A stretch of 64,000 bases of DNA from Isoetes taiwanensis. Lineage: Eukaryota; Streptophyta; Lycopodiopsida; Isoetales; Isoetaceae. This document shows positions 1 through 12,144 of this stretch, piece after piece. The stretch is from assembly GCA_021234155.1 (NCBI GenBank), contig JAJEKV010000038.1, positions 12,410,973 to 12,474,972 on the forward strand, in the 5' to 3' direction. Numbering within the stretch: position 1 is the stretch's first letter; each line of letters opens with the position of its first letter. The notes under the pieces were generated by a model that was given only the letters and a program-made list of their open reading frames with translations, was not told where the DNA came from and made no database searches. Position numbers and translations under genes: made by a program.

Positions 1-637
1 TGTTAATATTCGCGATCCAACCTCTCAAGAATTTCCGACCTCCATATCAAAGAAATCCACAAGTTGTATTCTCTTCAATAATGTCTTCCGGTTATCATCC
101 ATTGCAACTTGATACAACAATGGAAAAATGGAATCCACTAGCAACTTGACTTAAATTCTTCAATCCTCATGCTTTAACGCAATATGATTGTATAAGGTGG
201 AGACAAGAATGTTTTATAAAGCGAGTCATCAACCAAAATACATCTTTTAGATTGTATTGAGTGAACTTGGTTTGTCAACATGTCGAGGGTAGCGTGAAAG
301 GCATTTTGTCACAAAACTCTTGTCCCCCAAATAAAAACAAACTGTGTATAAGTAATGGACACAACCACGTAACACCTCCTTTGTATTGAAACCGGTCATA
401 GATGATCATATAGCCAAGTCATAGTAAACACTTACCTTGTTTAAAAATTGCAGAACACCGAGGCACTGAATAGAACTATCTTGTTTTTGTATACTCTATA
501 ATGTGTGGGCGAGGTATTTCAAGTTTTCAGACTTTGAATATGTTTTGACCAAAACACCATTGAGGTCCATAATCAATAGCTTTCTACTCACCATGATATC
601 TGCGCTATGTCTTTGCTTTACTTGTTGAACCTGGCTT
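1..637. other. Unassigned AT-rich DNA
   Basis: No coding frame, RNA gene or repeat could be supported. Short open frames lack recognisable motifs and splice context. Confidence 0.5.
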
Positions 638-860
638 TGGCTCAACACTTGCGGCTCAACACTTGCGGCAAGCTTGCCGCTCAACACTTGTTTCAAATGT
701 CTTGGCAATCAGTATCAACACAATGTTGAACCATTGTTGGTGTACTATATTTGCTCCTCTGAAACTATCTTTTGTGGAACAAAAGGCTGGCTCAACACTT
801 GTTTCAAATGTCTCAACTATATTTGGCTCAACTATAGTTGGTGGAACTATAGTTTTCACT
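638..860. repeat. Short interspersed motif cluster with a 16-bp palindrome
   Basis: The phrase GGCTCAACACTTG and shortened versions recur several times, followed by related CTCAACTATA phrases. Inside lies a perfect palindrome, GCGGCAAGCTTGCCGC, at 665-680. The cluster has no coding appearance. It could be a degraded minisatellite or a transposon terminus. Confidence 0.5.
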
Positions 861-1241
861 CTCCTTTTCTACTCTCCTTTTCTTCACTTTATTGATGATG
901 TTTGATTTCTCTCTTTTTCATTATCAAATTTGTTTGAATTTCGTCGATGGACCTACATTAGAACAAAACAAATTCAAACAACCATTGCAAAGCAATTTAA
1001 ATTTTTTTATTAATAACACTCAAATGGCTACAATGAACACTCAAATACCTTCTAATGGCTACAACTTTGCCTTTCATTGATATGGAATTATCTCCAATTG
1101 TCCTCGCATGTAATCAAGGCCAAACATAATTTTCATGTAAATGAGACTCTTGATTGAGATAGAATCATTTTTTGTCATTGAGCATCAAGTATAGCTTGAA
1201 ATAGAATACCTTCTTTTGGAGTTGGACCCCGATCTTCTACT

Positions 1242-2835
1242 TCAACAAAGAAAGAATGGTGGCAGATTGACTGTGGTGATGATGCTTTCCCAAGTAGCGG
1301 CATTATTAAGTGCTACAAGTGCTTCATCGTTGTTTTCTTGCAACTCTAAACTTGTATTCTCATCAGCCTCTAATGCATCTTTCAGATTCTTCTTGCTTAC
1401 GAATGGATAAGTCCTCTTAGGTGCTTCTCCTTTCACCTTGCTTTTATCTTTGCTTTTTACTGTTTCTTTGGAACTCTGCACTTTTGATTTGGGTGAAAAT
1501 TTTCTTTTCTTGAATATTCCTTCACCACTTCTATCTCGTGGTGTCACTCTCTTGATGTGACTCTGAATTTCCTTTCCCCTCAACAACCTTCCCATCATCT
1601 GTTAGTATAACATTATCAGTAGCGACATCACCCTCATCATCGTTAGTATAACATTATTTGCTCCAATCTTATAAGGAGATCTTGAAGTTGAGGGTAGCAA
1701 GAGCAAGATTTCAAAAGGTGATATCCTATCATGTACAATGGAAGGTGATCCCGTATTTTCAAGCCTTTGTCTCGTCCCACAGAACCTTTGTCATACCAAG
1801 CTCTAAAATAATCATAACTGGAGATAGATGAAGTGCAAACAATGCATTTACCTTTAGCCAACAAAGGAAAGCGACATTAAGTGATACTCATGATCACATT
1901 TTAGTTTTCTTGATAACTTGTAATTGCTGGAGAATGCTAATCCACATGCAAAGCACAAGCGTCCTCAAATAAGCAGGTAAGTCTCTACTAAGCGCATTGA
2001 CTCTAATTGGTGAAAATTTCATACCTTTCGGTTCTTCCAAGTTTTGAGGTTTGATCTCGTGATTGAGAGGTTAGCATCCTTCATGTGAAGTTCACCTTGC
2101 AATTCATCCCTTCTTGATGTTGTGTTTGGATTGACCTTCCTGTAACTTGCCATTTTTTTTTTTGCATAGGTCTCAAGCATAATACTTGTTTCAAGCTCAA
2201 TGTCTTTTTCTAACTTTCGGAGTTACGCAAAGATTTTTTGAGTTCTAATTCTTTTTTTCATTTGCTCAATATTATTGTTTGCTTACGCCACATTGCCACT
2301 TAAAGCCTGGTTTGAGAGATCCTCTGGCGCCAATGTGACAAAGGATGTCATTCAACTCAATGCACAAGCTTCTCTCTCACTAGAAATTGATGATCTCATT
2401 CTCGATCGTGGTTCTATATTACGTACAATTTTTTGTGCTCAAAATAAAAGATTCCATCGCCAACTTCTTTTCCTCTTGAGCTTCTCACCGTCTTCTTCTC
2501 TGTATTTTTTGGTTCCAATGATTAGGGCTTCCTACACCTCCTCTGTATTTCATAATTTGAGCTCAATGGCCAATTTACCTTGTGCTTTTGGGGATTTTTT
2601 TGTGCTGATATGCAATTTTCCCATGCAAAAGCATAGGCTATCTTTTTCGACCTCATTATTGCATCATCCCTCACTCGATAAAGCTTTTTTTATCAATGTT
2701 TGTAATTGTTCTTTCGGATGTGGGTTTTGTACCGAGATTTTTATCTTGTGTGAATTTATCTCCTCTCTCCAAACCGATAGCCAATCTTCTTTGGTGATTT
2801 TTTTCTCCAAATATTTCATTTTAGAGCCGAATTAG
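1242..2835 (-). pseudogene. Decayed coiled-coil/lysine-rich reading frame, family unknown
   Basis: Read on the minus strand, this stretch keeps long protein-like segments broken by stops and frame changes. In order from the 5' end they are: a charged segment near 2.6-2.8 kb; a coiled-coil-like segment near 2.15-2.27 kb with LRKLEKDIELETSIMLETYA; a segment at 1643-1864 with SYDYFRAWYDKGSVGRDKG; and a lysine- and serine-rich segment at 1242-1598. The composition suggests a former structural or gag-like protein or a gene fragment. I do not recognise the family. A weak resemblance of the YFRAWYD piece to plant-mobile-domain-type sequence is not enough for a call. The 186-codon plus-strand frame at 2275-2835 is antisense to this and is probably a shadow. 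Confidence 0.35.
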
Positions 2836-4242
2836 TCCATCATCCGGACAATCCCATGCATTTCCACAAAATCTTCTCATCCTTTGCCTGACCCATTCGA
2901 TGCTTTCCATTTGGCTTTTTCGGTATGGCTATGGTAGCGAGAAAATCCCAGGACTAAAAGCTATGGCTATGGCGAGAAAGTTCGACTAAAAGCTATAGCT
3001 TATGGCTATGGCGTATCACGGTTATGAGGCCGCGCCGACATTAATTGCATGACACAATTTGGGGGATCAAGTGCGATCCAAGTCTTTGGGTCTTTGTCGG
3101 CTTTTTTGATCACCAATTATAAATTTACACCTAATACTTAAACCCTACTAAATCTGTAGGTTTAGGTTTTGGATGCCTTTCCTGCTTCTGAAGTGGCAGA
3201 GAGTGTGCGTGCAGGGTTTCCTCGGGTCAAAAAGAGACTAGGAAGAGAGAACAAAAAAACCCTCCATAGGCACCGGTTCCAAACTTGTATCGTTGGCTCA
3301 TAACAAGTTGGACATCATCTAACCGGGCATGCCAGAAAGTACAACATAATACTTTGACTCCACGATTGCATTCAAAGGTCAGAGTTACTTTAGGAATGTC
3401 TGAGGAGTAGACGAATGATCAAATGCCTAGATTCTCGAGTACATACTATATCTACACTAGCGCACTGGCAAGGAGTGCATTGAGCAGAAGGTTGACTAGT
3501 TTCCCATAACAAGATGAGTTTGGCTCTATTGGTCATAATAGTTGGTTTCTATGGTAAATTGGATGCTTGGGCTAGCAGAATTGATTATCCTTGCTTTGAC
3601 TAAAAATAATTTGGTTGAGTTTATTTCCATCATAAAGCCAAAACAGTGAAATCTGAAGCCACATATATAAAGTCTATTTTTCAATTGCAGTCTAATATCG
3701 CATTATTTTTTGAGGATGAGAGTTACCCAATGGTAATGTCTGTATTCCCATTTGCAACGATATCCAACATAAGGACATAGTAATTGTTTTTCACAAATGG
3801 TTCCTCATTAATTGGCCCCTCACCCTTAGAATTTTGAACTATTTGATTGAAACAAAGCCTTATGAATTTCTTTCTATATTTTGTGCTTGGGCTTTGCAAT
3901 GGTGTATCTTTCACTTTAACATAAAAAAAAATATCACGAAAGCTTAATGTGAATACACCACAGTGGCTACATAGAATTCAATCTATGCTTTGTAAATTAA
4001 TTCCCCTAGCACCAAATCTTGAATAAAAGAAATTTACTCATTGATTTCTTATCAAAGCTTGCTTCACTCATTTTGAAGATTGTATTAGTGTCCAAATTTG
4101 TTTAGACTCCATAGCACTACTAGTAGATTTTGGAAAGTTGATATTTATGGACAACTAGGTAACAAATAAGGCCTAACTTCCAACAAATAAGATACACTAG
4201 AATAAGGGCAATTGGTAGCTTGCTTGTATGTTGATTGTATGT
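2836..4242. other. Unassigned intergenic DNA
   Basis: Contains short GCTATGGC-type repeated phrases at about 2925-3020 and otherwise ordinary AT-rich sequence. I see no gene, splice-supported exon or RNA. Confidence 0.5.
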
Positions 4243-4270
4243 GTTCTATTCTATTCTATTCTATTCTATT
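4243..4270 (+). repeat. (TTCTA)n microsatellite
   Basis: About five uninterrupted copies of the pentamer TTCTA. Confidence 0.9.
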
Positions 4271-4852
4271 CATTAAGCATAGAACACAATAAATTTTTTC
4301 AAAATGTGGCTTGGCTTGGTACCATCTTCTCATGAAATCACCATGGAATTGTAAATGGAGAGACAAATAATTATATTAATGAAACCAGTTATTTAATGCA
4401 CTTTAGCTACCAACAAAGGAAAAATCATTAATATAAGAAGTTGCATTGCGCATGCGCGTGCACACACAAAATACAAAATGCATGATGGTGTTTGGGAAGA
4501 CGGAGCATAGAAGATACATGTTCAAAAGCCCATCAGATAAGCCAAAGGAATTCGAAAGTAAGGATCAATGTTGGCTCATCATATAAGGTGTAATGATTTT
4601 GACAAGACAGTGTTCGTCATCTCTTCTAGACCATCATGGCATAAAGTAATGCTCGATGCTTAGACATGAACTATTAGACGGACACAAAAAAAAATGCATA
4701 TTGTTGTTATTCATGGTTCTTGAACATAGTAACCTAATCTTCAAATCATGCTAATATTCATCTAGCGGTTTCAACAAACTATTACTATTTTTCATAAATC
4801 AATTGCATCGATCCGAGCCATCGGATCGTCATTCTGGGCAGGGACAAGCCAT

Positions 4853-4860
4853 TATATAAG
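4853..4860 (+). promoter_or_regulatory. Possible TATA box of an unknown transcription unit
   Basis: TATATAAG sits in more GC-balanced sequence, just after an imperfect dyad (GATCCGAGCCATCGGATC, about 4809-4826). It is followed within 40 bases by a long CT-rich leader with repeated TTCCTTTTC phrases (about 4890-5060). Plant core promoters often have this arrangement. AAG|GTATGG near 5163 could be a splice donor. No convincing coding exon follows, so the unit may be non-coding, decayed, or a retroelement LTR promoter. Confidence 0.35.
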
Positions 4861-7800
4861 GCTCTTCTCCATTCGGGACCGGTTATCGGCGTCTTCTCAC
4901 AGCAGCACTTCTTCCATTCTCATTGCTTTCAATCTTCCTTTTCAAATCCTTTTCCCGCGACACTACACTGAATCCCATCTTCCTTTCCATTCCTTTTTCC
5001 ATGACTCTATGTTGGTCCAATCCTCCTTTTCAATCCTTTCCTGTGACTCCACCATGACCCGATCCGTTCCTACATTTCCAGATATCTTCTTACTGGATTT
5101 CTGCATGCTATTATAGCAATCATCTGCAAGATCCTTATGGCCCTCATAGCAATCATCTGCAAGGTATGGCCCTCACATGTTTGAAGCGATGTGGCACAAT
5201 CAGCTATGAGGTATAGCTCTCCGTTTCTTGACTTCTCATACATGTCTTATTGTTAGTTTCTTAGCGATGCAATATTTTCTGATGTTTATAGCCAATTTTG
5301 TTCTGATGTTTATCGCCAATTTTGTCATCCTTTGGTTGCGACCCTGTGATTGTAACTGGAATTGGCATATTGCTTGTGTTTTTTATTTTGCACATTCTTT
5401 CTACTTCATGCATGTTTTCATTCTACCAGCCTGGTTTCGATGGCTAGGTAGATCCTAAACTACCTTATTTAGGATTTAACTATGATGGCTAGGTTGATCC
5501 CCACATAAGGGTAGATATAGCTACCCATTTTTGTTTGCTTTAGCGAATTTTATAGCAGGAAGCGATGTTCATCGATTTGGTGCCCTGGCGAGGCGTGTTC
5601 ATCGATTTGGTGCAACGATTGGCGGCAAAAGGTGAACGGGCGCTAATTCACATCCACGATTTTGGACGAAAGAATCAGCCAACCACCCTTTATGCCTCTT
5701 TAGGCTTCTATTTCATGTGCTTTCGGATCTTTCTTTTTGCGGGGGCGTTTTCCCCGGCAGATAGAAGGGCGGCGGATTCAGTGGTGCGGCATGCGGTGCT
5801 GCCGCGGCGAGAGCTCCGGTGCGGGCCACAGATCTACCATACATCCCTTAAAAGGCCGGGTTGAATCGACAAACCATCCGATTGGCTGCGGGGTGACTAA
5901 TGGTACGCTTTTTGGGGCCCCATCGATTGGCTCGGAGGCGACACCTTACCCGAGCATCCAGATCAGTGCTATCGGAATCCAACAGAGTATCGGCGTGTGT
6001 CGAATGTAGGCATTCCATCTTTTGTGGAGTCATTCAGGTCTGGCGGTATTTCTCGTATTCGGTGATCTCTCCTTCAAGTTTGCACATCCTCTTTTCCCCT
6101 TTGTTTAATCACTTCCTTTGCTCTCGAGGACGGATTTTTTCTTGGATCTTCACTTTTGGATGGCGATTATTTCCCATGAAGCGTGATTGGAGTTGTTTCA
6201 TCGCTTTGCTCCCCATCTCACGAAAGCATGCCTCATCGAACACCTCTTCTATCGAATGCCTCTTTCTTCCGAGGGCTCGCTTTTTACACCAAGATTCTCA
6301 TCTTCCCGCTATGACGATTGTTCCCAAGCAGTGTTACTCTACAAGACCTCTCTCTCTCTCTTCTTTGTGCTTCTCATATTTTTATGCAAGAGCCGTTTTC
6401 TAGGCAAAGGCAAAGGCGGCTGCTTCCAATATTCGGCATGCCCATCGATTGCCTACTTACGCCTACTTTTAGCCTACCTACTTTTTGGCTTCTATCTGCT
6501 GCCATCTCTCTCGTTTTTTCGCTTCTAGACTACACCGCCTTCTTTCTTTTTGCTAAACCTACGATCGCTTTTCTCGCCCAAAACACATGGACCCAACCAT
6601 TTTTCTACCATTCTTTTAGCCAAGATCCCAAATAATCGCTACATCCTATATTCGCTACATCCTAGCCATCCAAATATGGCATATACCCAAGCACATGCCA
6701 TACCCCAAAAGCAGTGGCCGCCCAACCCCAAGTCAAGATGGGGTCAAAACCCCATTTCCGCGTCGCCCTCTAAGGTTCATCGGGGCGTATTCATTTTGAA
6801 GTCAATTCCATACATACATACAAAGTAATAACTTCGAAAACTCGGATCACATAAGTTTCTGGAAAGATGGCTGCCCCAAGCAATGATGGGACACTGTCTT
6901 ACTTCCAAAGGAAATTCTGAGGAAAGGACCACGGAACTCCCATGGCAGAAAGTAAACACCGTCCACAAACCGAAGAAGAATTTGTCGACCAAGCATCTGG
7001 CCCACAACTGCTAAGCATTTCCAAAGGAAATTAGAGAAGGGCACCATGGCCGCAATGAAGTGTGCAACTCTGGCTTCACAACTCATTCCACAACCGCAGA
7101 GCAACCGGCAGAGCTACAGCGGCGCCCACAAAACCAAAAGACCCCCTAAAAAAGAGCCGTAAGAGGGCGAGAACAAAACAAGGAAAATGCATGCAAGAAT
7201 GGGGATTTGAACCCACCATTAAATCGGGTACCAGATTTGATGAATGGCTTAGGACTTACCATGGTCGCCATTACACCAACAACATAAGGAGCACGCATAA
7301 TAATCGTGGCAAGAGCGAGAATAGGCGAGAACAAAAGAAGAAATTGCATGCACATGCTTTCGCTATGGCGAAAAGAACAATCCAAATCTCCCCTTCACAA
7401 GAAGAAAAACGCGGATGCCATAGCGGCTCAGATTCTCCATCTCATTGCCCCATCCGAATTCTGCATCGGGCCTCCGAAATTAAATCCATGTTTTCACTGC
7501 TTTTGCCGGATTAACAGGCTCTAAGAATCGATTTGAAGGCGTCGGTTGCTTGAACCATGCGAATAACTCCTCGCCATCGCCAAGCAAGCGCCCCTGGAAG
7601 AACTCCGCCATGCCCCGCCCTAGCAGCCCAATTCGACCACGAACCCCACTTTCCTAATGGGGCGGGAACAAAATGGGCGACTCCGGTTGTAAAAATTAGG
7701 CCTTCCCAAAAAAAAGCCAATACAACCCATTCGACCATTGCCAAACCAAACCCAAATTTGTGAGTCAGCAAAATACCATTTTTAGATACGAATACATGCC

Positions 7801-8080
7801 TTAACCTTGCAAAATCTTATGTTACACGAGCCCCCAACAACATTTTGGGAACCTAATAGCTCATCTTTATTGGTTGGTTTCATGCCTCCATTTCGTGATT
7901 TAGATTTGCACGAGTGCGGCTTGTGCCCTCCAGGCATCTTGATGGCACACCTTGCCTTTGGGGTACGTTAGTTTGAATTATTTTATCTGAGTTGTTCCTG
8001 CTTTCGTTATTCTTTTATTTGTACACGTTTCATGTGAATGCTAACGTTCGTTACAATGTTCTTATTCAATTATAGTGCTA
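4861..8080. other. Unassigned region, pyrimidine-rich then more GC-rich
   Basis: After the TATA-like element come a pyrimidine-rich leader, a 25-bp-scale duplication at about 5277-5326 (TGATGTTTATAGCCAATTTT and a one-base variant), and a duplication of TGTTCATCGATTTGGTGC near 5566-5612. The 5560-7770 part has higher GC and many overlapping open frames on both strands, none with a recognisable domain. A plus-strand segment near 6855-7085 (LLPKEILRKGPRN...) looks mildly coding-like. No primer-binding site or polypurine tract was found. Confidence 0.35.
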
Positions 8081-8538
8081 CTAGTAACGGTGCCCAGCGT
8101 TGCTGGGCATAATGTGTAACCTGTAAATGCTTGGAACTTGTGCATTTACATGGAGTAACTTCTGTGCCTTGGATCATTTTGGGAACCTATAGAGTAACTT
8201 CTGGGCCTTTGGATCGTTTTGGAAACTTGTAGAATGCAAATGGCCATGTTGATGATGTTTATGTGTTGTGGCATATGTAACCCTTTGAAGCCATTCTATT
8301 TATTGGGCTATTTATTGTGAATCTTCGATAACTTGTTCATTTTGTGTTGCACCTTTATCTATAGCTACCTTTAAACTTGGAACCTTAAATTAGAGCTACC
8401 TTTTGTAATACTTGGATGTTGTTAATTGTGTGCACAAATAAAAGATGAAACTTGCAAATTAAGTATGAAATATTGCAAAAGAAGAAAGGTGGGCTTAATG
8501 GATATTCTTGAATATAGAAACAGTGCCCAACATTAATC

Positions 8539-8616
8539 GTGAATGTTACAAAGGACTCCATCTTTGTCTTTATGGGTGTGAATGATACAAAGGACTCCAT
8601 CTTTGTCTTTATGGGT
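8539..8616 (+). repeat. 39-bp tandem duplication
   Basis: Two adjacent copies differ by one base (GTGAATG[T/A]TACAAAG...TTTATGGGT). A more degenerate third copy begins near 8638. It lies inside Helitron D. Confidence 0.85.
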
Positions 8617-9514
8617 GCTTAGCATGTGTTGAGAACTGTGAATGATCCGAAGGAGGACCCCATGTTTATGTTTGTGTGCCACAAAGAGATTGAATGCAAA
8701 CCTTTTTACTTGGATGGATGGCTCATCAAAATGGCATATCTTTTGGATCAATCACTATACAACACCACCTTCATTTGTAAGATATTTGCAACATTTCAAA
8801 GATGATAATTTCACTAATTACTTTTACCATAGTTGTATTTTCCATGACAATAGCCAGAAGATTGACTTAATAGATTTTGGTCACAAATGCCAATACTTAT
8901 CCTTGATTTCACTTGATTGAGTCTGCTTTAATATGGTCTCTATATCTCTGAAGACTCTTTATTAAGAACATTTGTAATACACACCAGCTACATCCTAGTA
9001 ATCCTAGTACTATCTTCATTTATTTATTTTTATGCAAAGAACTCTAATTGAAAGAAAAAGCCTTTTTGTGTTCTGTTTCTCTGATAAAAACATAATTGAA
9101 ATAGAAACACAACTTTAAATGAAAATAAAAACGTAATCTAAAGTGGCTGAGATAGAACATGCATCATTCAACAATTTTGTGGCAAGAAAAGAAGACATGT
9201 TTACAGCATATACGGATAGATCTCTCCACTTAGAGTTTGCCAATCAAGATAGTACTTTCTGATAGGTATCCCCACATATATTGCTTACACTGCTTACAGA
9301 GCCAAAGGAAAGGAAAAAGAGCAAAATTTGTAGCTCACAGTTGATTTATCAATACAAAAGAAAGCACTTGCTCTTTAAGAGCTGCAGAGAAAGCAGGAAT
9401 GCTAAACAATGGCCAATGTAACAGAAAAAGGCTTGACTTGTAATGCAATCACATAAGAAGGACCCAGAAGAACAGAACAAAAGCACAAATCGTTCAAAGA
9501 AAATCATGCCTTAC

Positions 9515-9632
9515 CTTCCACAAACAGAGATGGACATGTTGCGGCTGCTAATGGGGTTGGATCCAGTGAGCTTGAATCCTGCTTGAATCCATATGCTAGT
9601 GGTCTTGAAACAGAAGTTGGATTAGAAGTCAT
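9515..9632 (-). pseudogene. Exon-like fragment captured in Helitron D, possible RNA-binding-protein exon
   Basis: The minus strand is open from an ATG at 9632 for 39 codons and ends at a good donor, GGAAG|GTAAGG (intron starts at 9514). The C-terminal residues read DPTPLAAATCPSLFVEG. In plant RRM proteins a short Pro/Ala linker followed by LFVEGLP commonly opens the domain (RNP2), so this may be the exon just before an RRM. That assignment is tentative because the rest of the domain is not found. The fragment lies on the same strand as the Helitron and close to its presumed 5' side, as expected for a captured exon. Confidence 0.35.
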
Positions 9633-9677
9633 GACATCTTCAGCTATGCACTAAATGGCTCATCTATGCACTATGCA

Positions 9678-9790
9678 CTAAAGGCTACTGATTGGCTTCA
9701 ATCCGAGTGCTAAGGTGCTCTGCGGATGCTTCATGTCAACAGGATGTTTACATTTCTTGCACCAAGCAATAATTCCAAACTCATGTTTGT
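9678..9790 (-). pseudogene. Second captured exon-like fragment with a CxxC motif
   Basis: On the minus strand a pyrimidine-rich tract ending TTGATGCAG (acceptor at 9792-9791) precedes an open frame. It contains HEFGIIAWCKKCKHPVDMKHP and stops at a TAG at 9680-9678. The acceptor, the CxxC pair and the neighbouring fragment at 9515-9632 suggest a captured piece of a real gene. I cannot name the protein. It may belong to the same gene as the downstream fragment or to a different one. Confidence 0.3.
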
Positions 9791-9848
9791 CTGCATCAAA
9801 AGTAGAATAAAAAGGACAAAGCTTAACACCAGGCATTTCTAGCAGGGA

Positions 9849-10334
9849 TAGTCGACGTCCAACGACGTCGCGACGTCGAAGAACGACGGGTCATCGTCGA
9901 ACATCGACAACATCGTCGTTGCTCAACGACGACAACGTGTTTCGGCGTCGTTCAACGACGTTTGGGAAGGTGGCGTGTCGGATTGGCTGCGTGGCATGGA
10001 TCGCCGTTTCCGCAGGCGCACAATGTCAAAAAACATCGCCACCGGACGTCGTTGAACGACGCCTCACGTGAGCCGACGTGGCACATCCGGCCGCGGTTTG
10101 CCGACATGCGGCACGCCACCGTGTTTCGCCATCGTCGACATGACGCCGTTGAACGACGACCGAAAAATCGACGTGACCGGCCGGCCGTGGGCTTGTCGCG
10201 ACATCCGGCCGGCACGCCAAAGTGTCTCGCCAGTCGCACGCCAAAGTGGCAAAGTAGTTTTGCAGCATTGGCCGGTATCGTCATGCTTTTAACGCTATTG
10301 TCGCCAGAAGACGTAAAACGCTGTTTAACGACGC

Positions 10335-10335
<1 letters not shown>
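9849..10335. mobile_element. CpG-rich palindromic element, possible MITE
   Basis: A sharp change from AT-rich flanks to a CpG-rich block saturated with CGTCG/CGACG and AACGACG motifs in both orientations. The two ends are weakly inverted: the left end reads ATAGTCGACGTC, and the right end on the other strand reads ATAGTGGCGTCG. A block with the same vocabulary occurs at 37484-37897. Such a block can fold into many stems. There is no coding evidence; the open frames here reflect GC content. It is inferred to be a non-autonomous DNA transposon. Confidence 0.45.

Positions 10336-10422
<87 letters not shown>
10336..10422. repeat. (AT)n microsatellite
   Basis: About 85 bases of uninterrupted AT dinucleotides directly abut the CpG-rich element, followed by a T run. 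A second short (AT)n lies at about 10446-10460. Confidence 0.95.
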
Positions 10423-10430
<8 letters not shown>

Positions 10431-11702
10431 GGGAATGGAGTTTGGATATATATATATATTTTGTGGCGAAGTGAAGTCAAGGGCCTCTTTTTTAGAAGCA
10501 AGATATTCAGAATTAACAAATTGTAATTAATGCATAGTCTGGACTTAAATTCTTGATTTTTTGTCACTAGTTTCCTAAGTCATCGCCAACATACAGCCAA
10601 CTTTCAAAAATTTTGGATAAGGTTTAGATCAAAGAGTTTGCATTAGAACGGTCAAAGGCAGACTTGTTGTTGGGCGGCCGAAATGGGCACACTTGCCCAA
10701 GTCAAACAAGGCCAGGGACCTTGCAAGGCCCTCCTCATTAGAGGGGAGAGTCCAGAACCTGTAAGGCGAGCCCCCAAAAGCTTCCCAAGGCTGACCTTTC
10801 TGGGCCGGCCCACGGGGCGACGCTAAAGACCACTGCCAGTATCTCGGTTCCGTGATTCGACCAGTTGAATCCTTTGTTCCGGGAACACGTCCCAGAAGGT
10901 CCAAAAATCCAACATCCGCGTCCGGAGAACATATCAAACCGCGAAGCGTCCCGGCGGCGCGGGTAGAAACCAAAGTGTTTTGTCGTTCGGACATTGCGGA
11001 GCTCTCGAAATGCCGATCCGACTCCGCCACATCGTCCAGGAATGCCAAAAATTACCCTAAGGACCAAGTTACCGCGGTCGGGTTTGCAAAAAGAAACAAA
11101 CACTTACGCCCTACATTGCGCAAAGATTCGCTGACCACCTCCTAGGCCAATTGACTACGAGTCGCGTTGCACATGAGATAGTTTGGAGGCTTCTTCGAGA
11201 AGGGGGTGGGCTTCGCCACAAAAAATGTCGACGTTAAAGAGTCCATTGGCGACGCAGATCACGGTTCCGGAGAGGGAAGTTGCCCGTCCGTCGCCCGGGG
11301 CAGCCGGGGAGAGGACTTTTGGGGCAAGCCGCTTCGGTGGTTTTAGGGTCCGATGCTCGGCGTCAACACCCCCCTCTGGCAAGACACGGCGCCAAGGTCC
11401 TGATCCAACCGACAAGCATAGAGCCTCTCAAACGTAAACCCTATGAGTTTGCCGTGTTCCCAGCGGGGTTTGCGTTTTGGGTGCGAAGTTTTGGTCTTTT
11501 GCACTTGGGGCGTGGCCAATCACATGCGCTTGAAGCGAAGCAAGGAGAGGACGGAATGGAGTTTGGACGTACTCCTCCCGTTGGCGGTTAGAAGTCAAGG
11601 CCCTTTTGCGGTAGCAAGACATTAGAATTAGTGAATTAATGCATAGTATGGACTTAAATTCGATTTTTTTGTCGGCCTAGCATCCTAAGTCGCCAACATA
11701 CG
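10431..11702. mobile_element. About 1-kb GC-rich segment between 150-165-bp direct repeats
   Basis: 10431-10594 and 11552-11702 are diverged copies of one sequence. Both run GGAATGGAGTTTGGA, then GAAGTCAAGG..CC, then TTAATGCATAGT.TGGACTT, then CCTAAGTC..GCCAACATAC. The roughly 950 bases between them are GC- and CpG-rich and have long overlapping open frames on both strands, with no recognisable domain. The structure resembles a very short LTR element (TRIM-like) or a segment duplicated with an insertion between the copies. No primer-binding site was recognised, and the TG..CA ends of LTRs are not clear, so the class is undecided. Confidence 0.45.
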
Positions 11703-12144
11703 TGCATGTTGAGATAAACTACATCTTCGCATGTTGGTAGGGTATTAGTTCTCGTGAGGGGACAAAATTAAAAAAATATCTGATCTATATATGTTCTTAT
11801 GTTTCGCGCTTATCCGACCGTCCGTTCGAGATCTGATGGCTCACGTGGGTTTGGGATGTATCCTACGGCCCAGACGGCATGGGAGTTTACATATATAACA
11901 TGCACCATGCTCCTACGGTCCAGATTGATTTGATCCTGACCGTCGGTCCGAGATCCGAGCCGGCTCACTTGGCTTGGGGACATCCCCACGGTGCCGCGTG
12001 GCTTTGGGAATTATATGTAATAGATCCTACGGCTCATATTGCTTTTATATAGTGAGATCTTGATCGTTGATCGAGTCTAAGATCCTAAGGTTCATATTGA
12101 ATGCTCGTTCCTTAAGGAAAGGCTTTTAAAATTTTTTATGTTAT

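Larger units (their letters stand above)
8081..9848 (-). mobile_element. Helitron D, 3' portion (5' end not found)
   Basis: Read on the minus strand, the right end has the Helitron signature. A 7-bp stem with a 3-nt loop (GCCCAGC-AAC-GCTGGGC, 8092-8108) is followed by a short AT-rich spacer and CTAG, and the next host base is T. The subterminal few hundred bases (8110-8400) match those of Helitron A at 30290-30600 in phrase order, for example TTTGGATCGTTTTGGAAAC and a 'tatagctaccttta' phrase, so they belong to one family. Helitrons move by rolling-circle replication and insert between A and T without target duplication. No Rep/helicase coding is visible, so it is non-autonomous. The 5' consensus of A, B and C does not appear upstream; truncation near the CpG-rich element at 9849 is an inference. 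Confidence 0.65.

Noticed and set aside
2275-2835. 186-codon plus-strand open frame
   Set aside because: Unusual composition (Phe/Ser/Leu-rich), no domain, and its antisense is more protein-like over a longer span.
9962-10474. 170-codon plus-strand open frame ending in Ile-Tyr repeats
   Set aside because: It is produced by the CpG-rich element and the AT microsatellite (reading as Tyr-Ile repeats).
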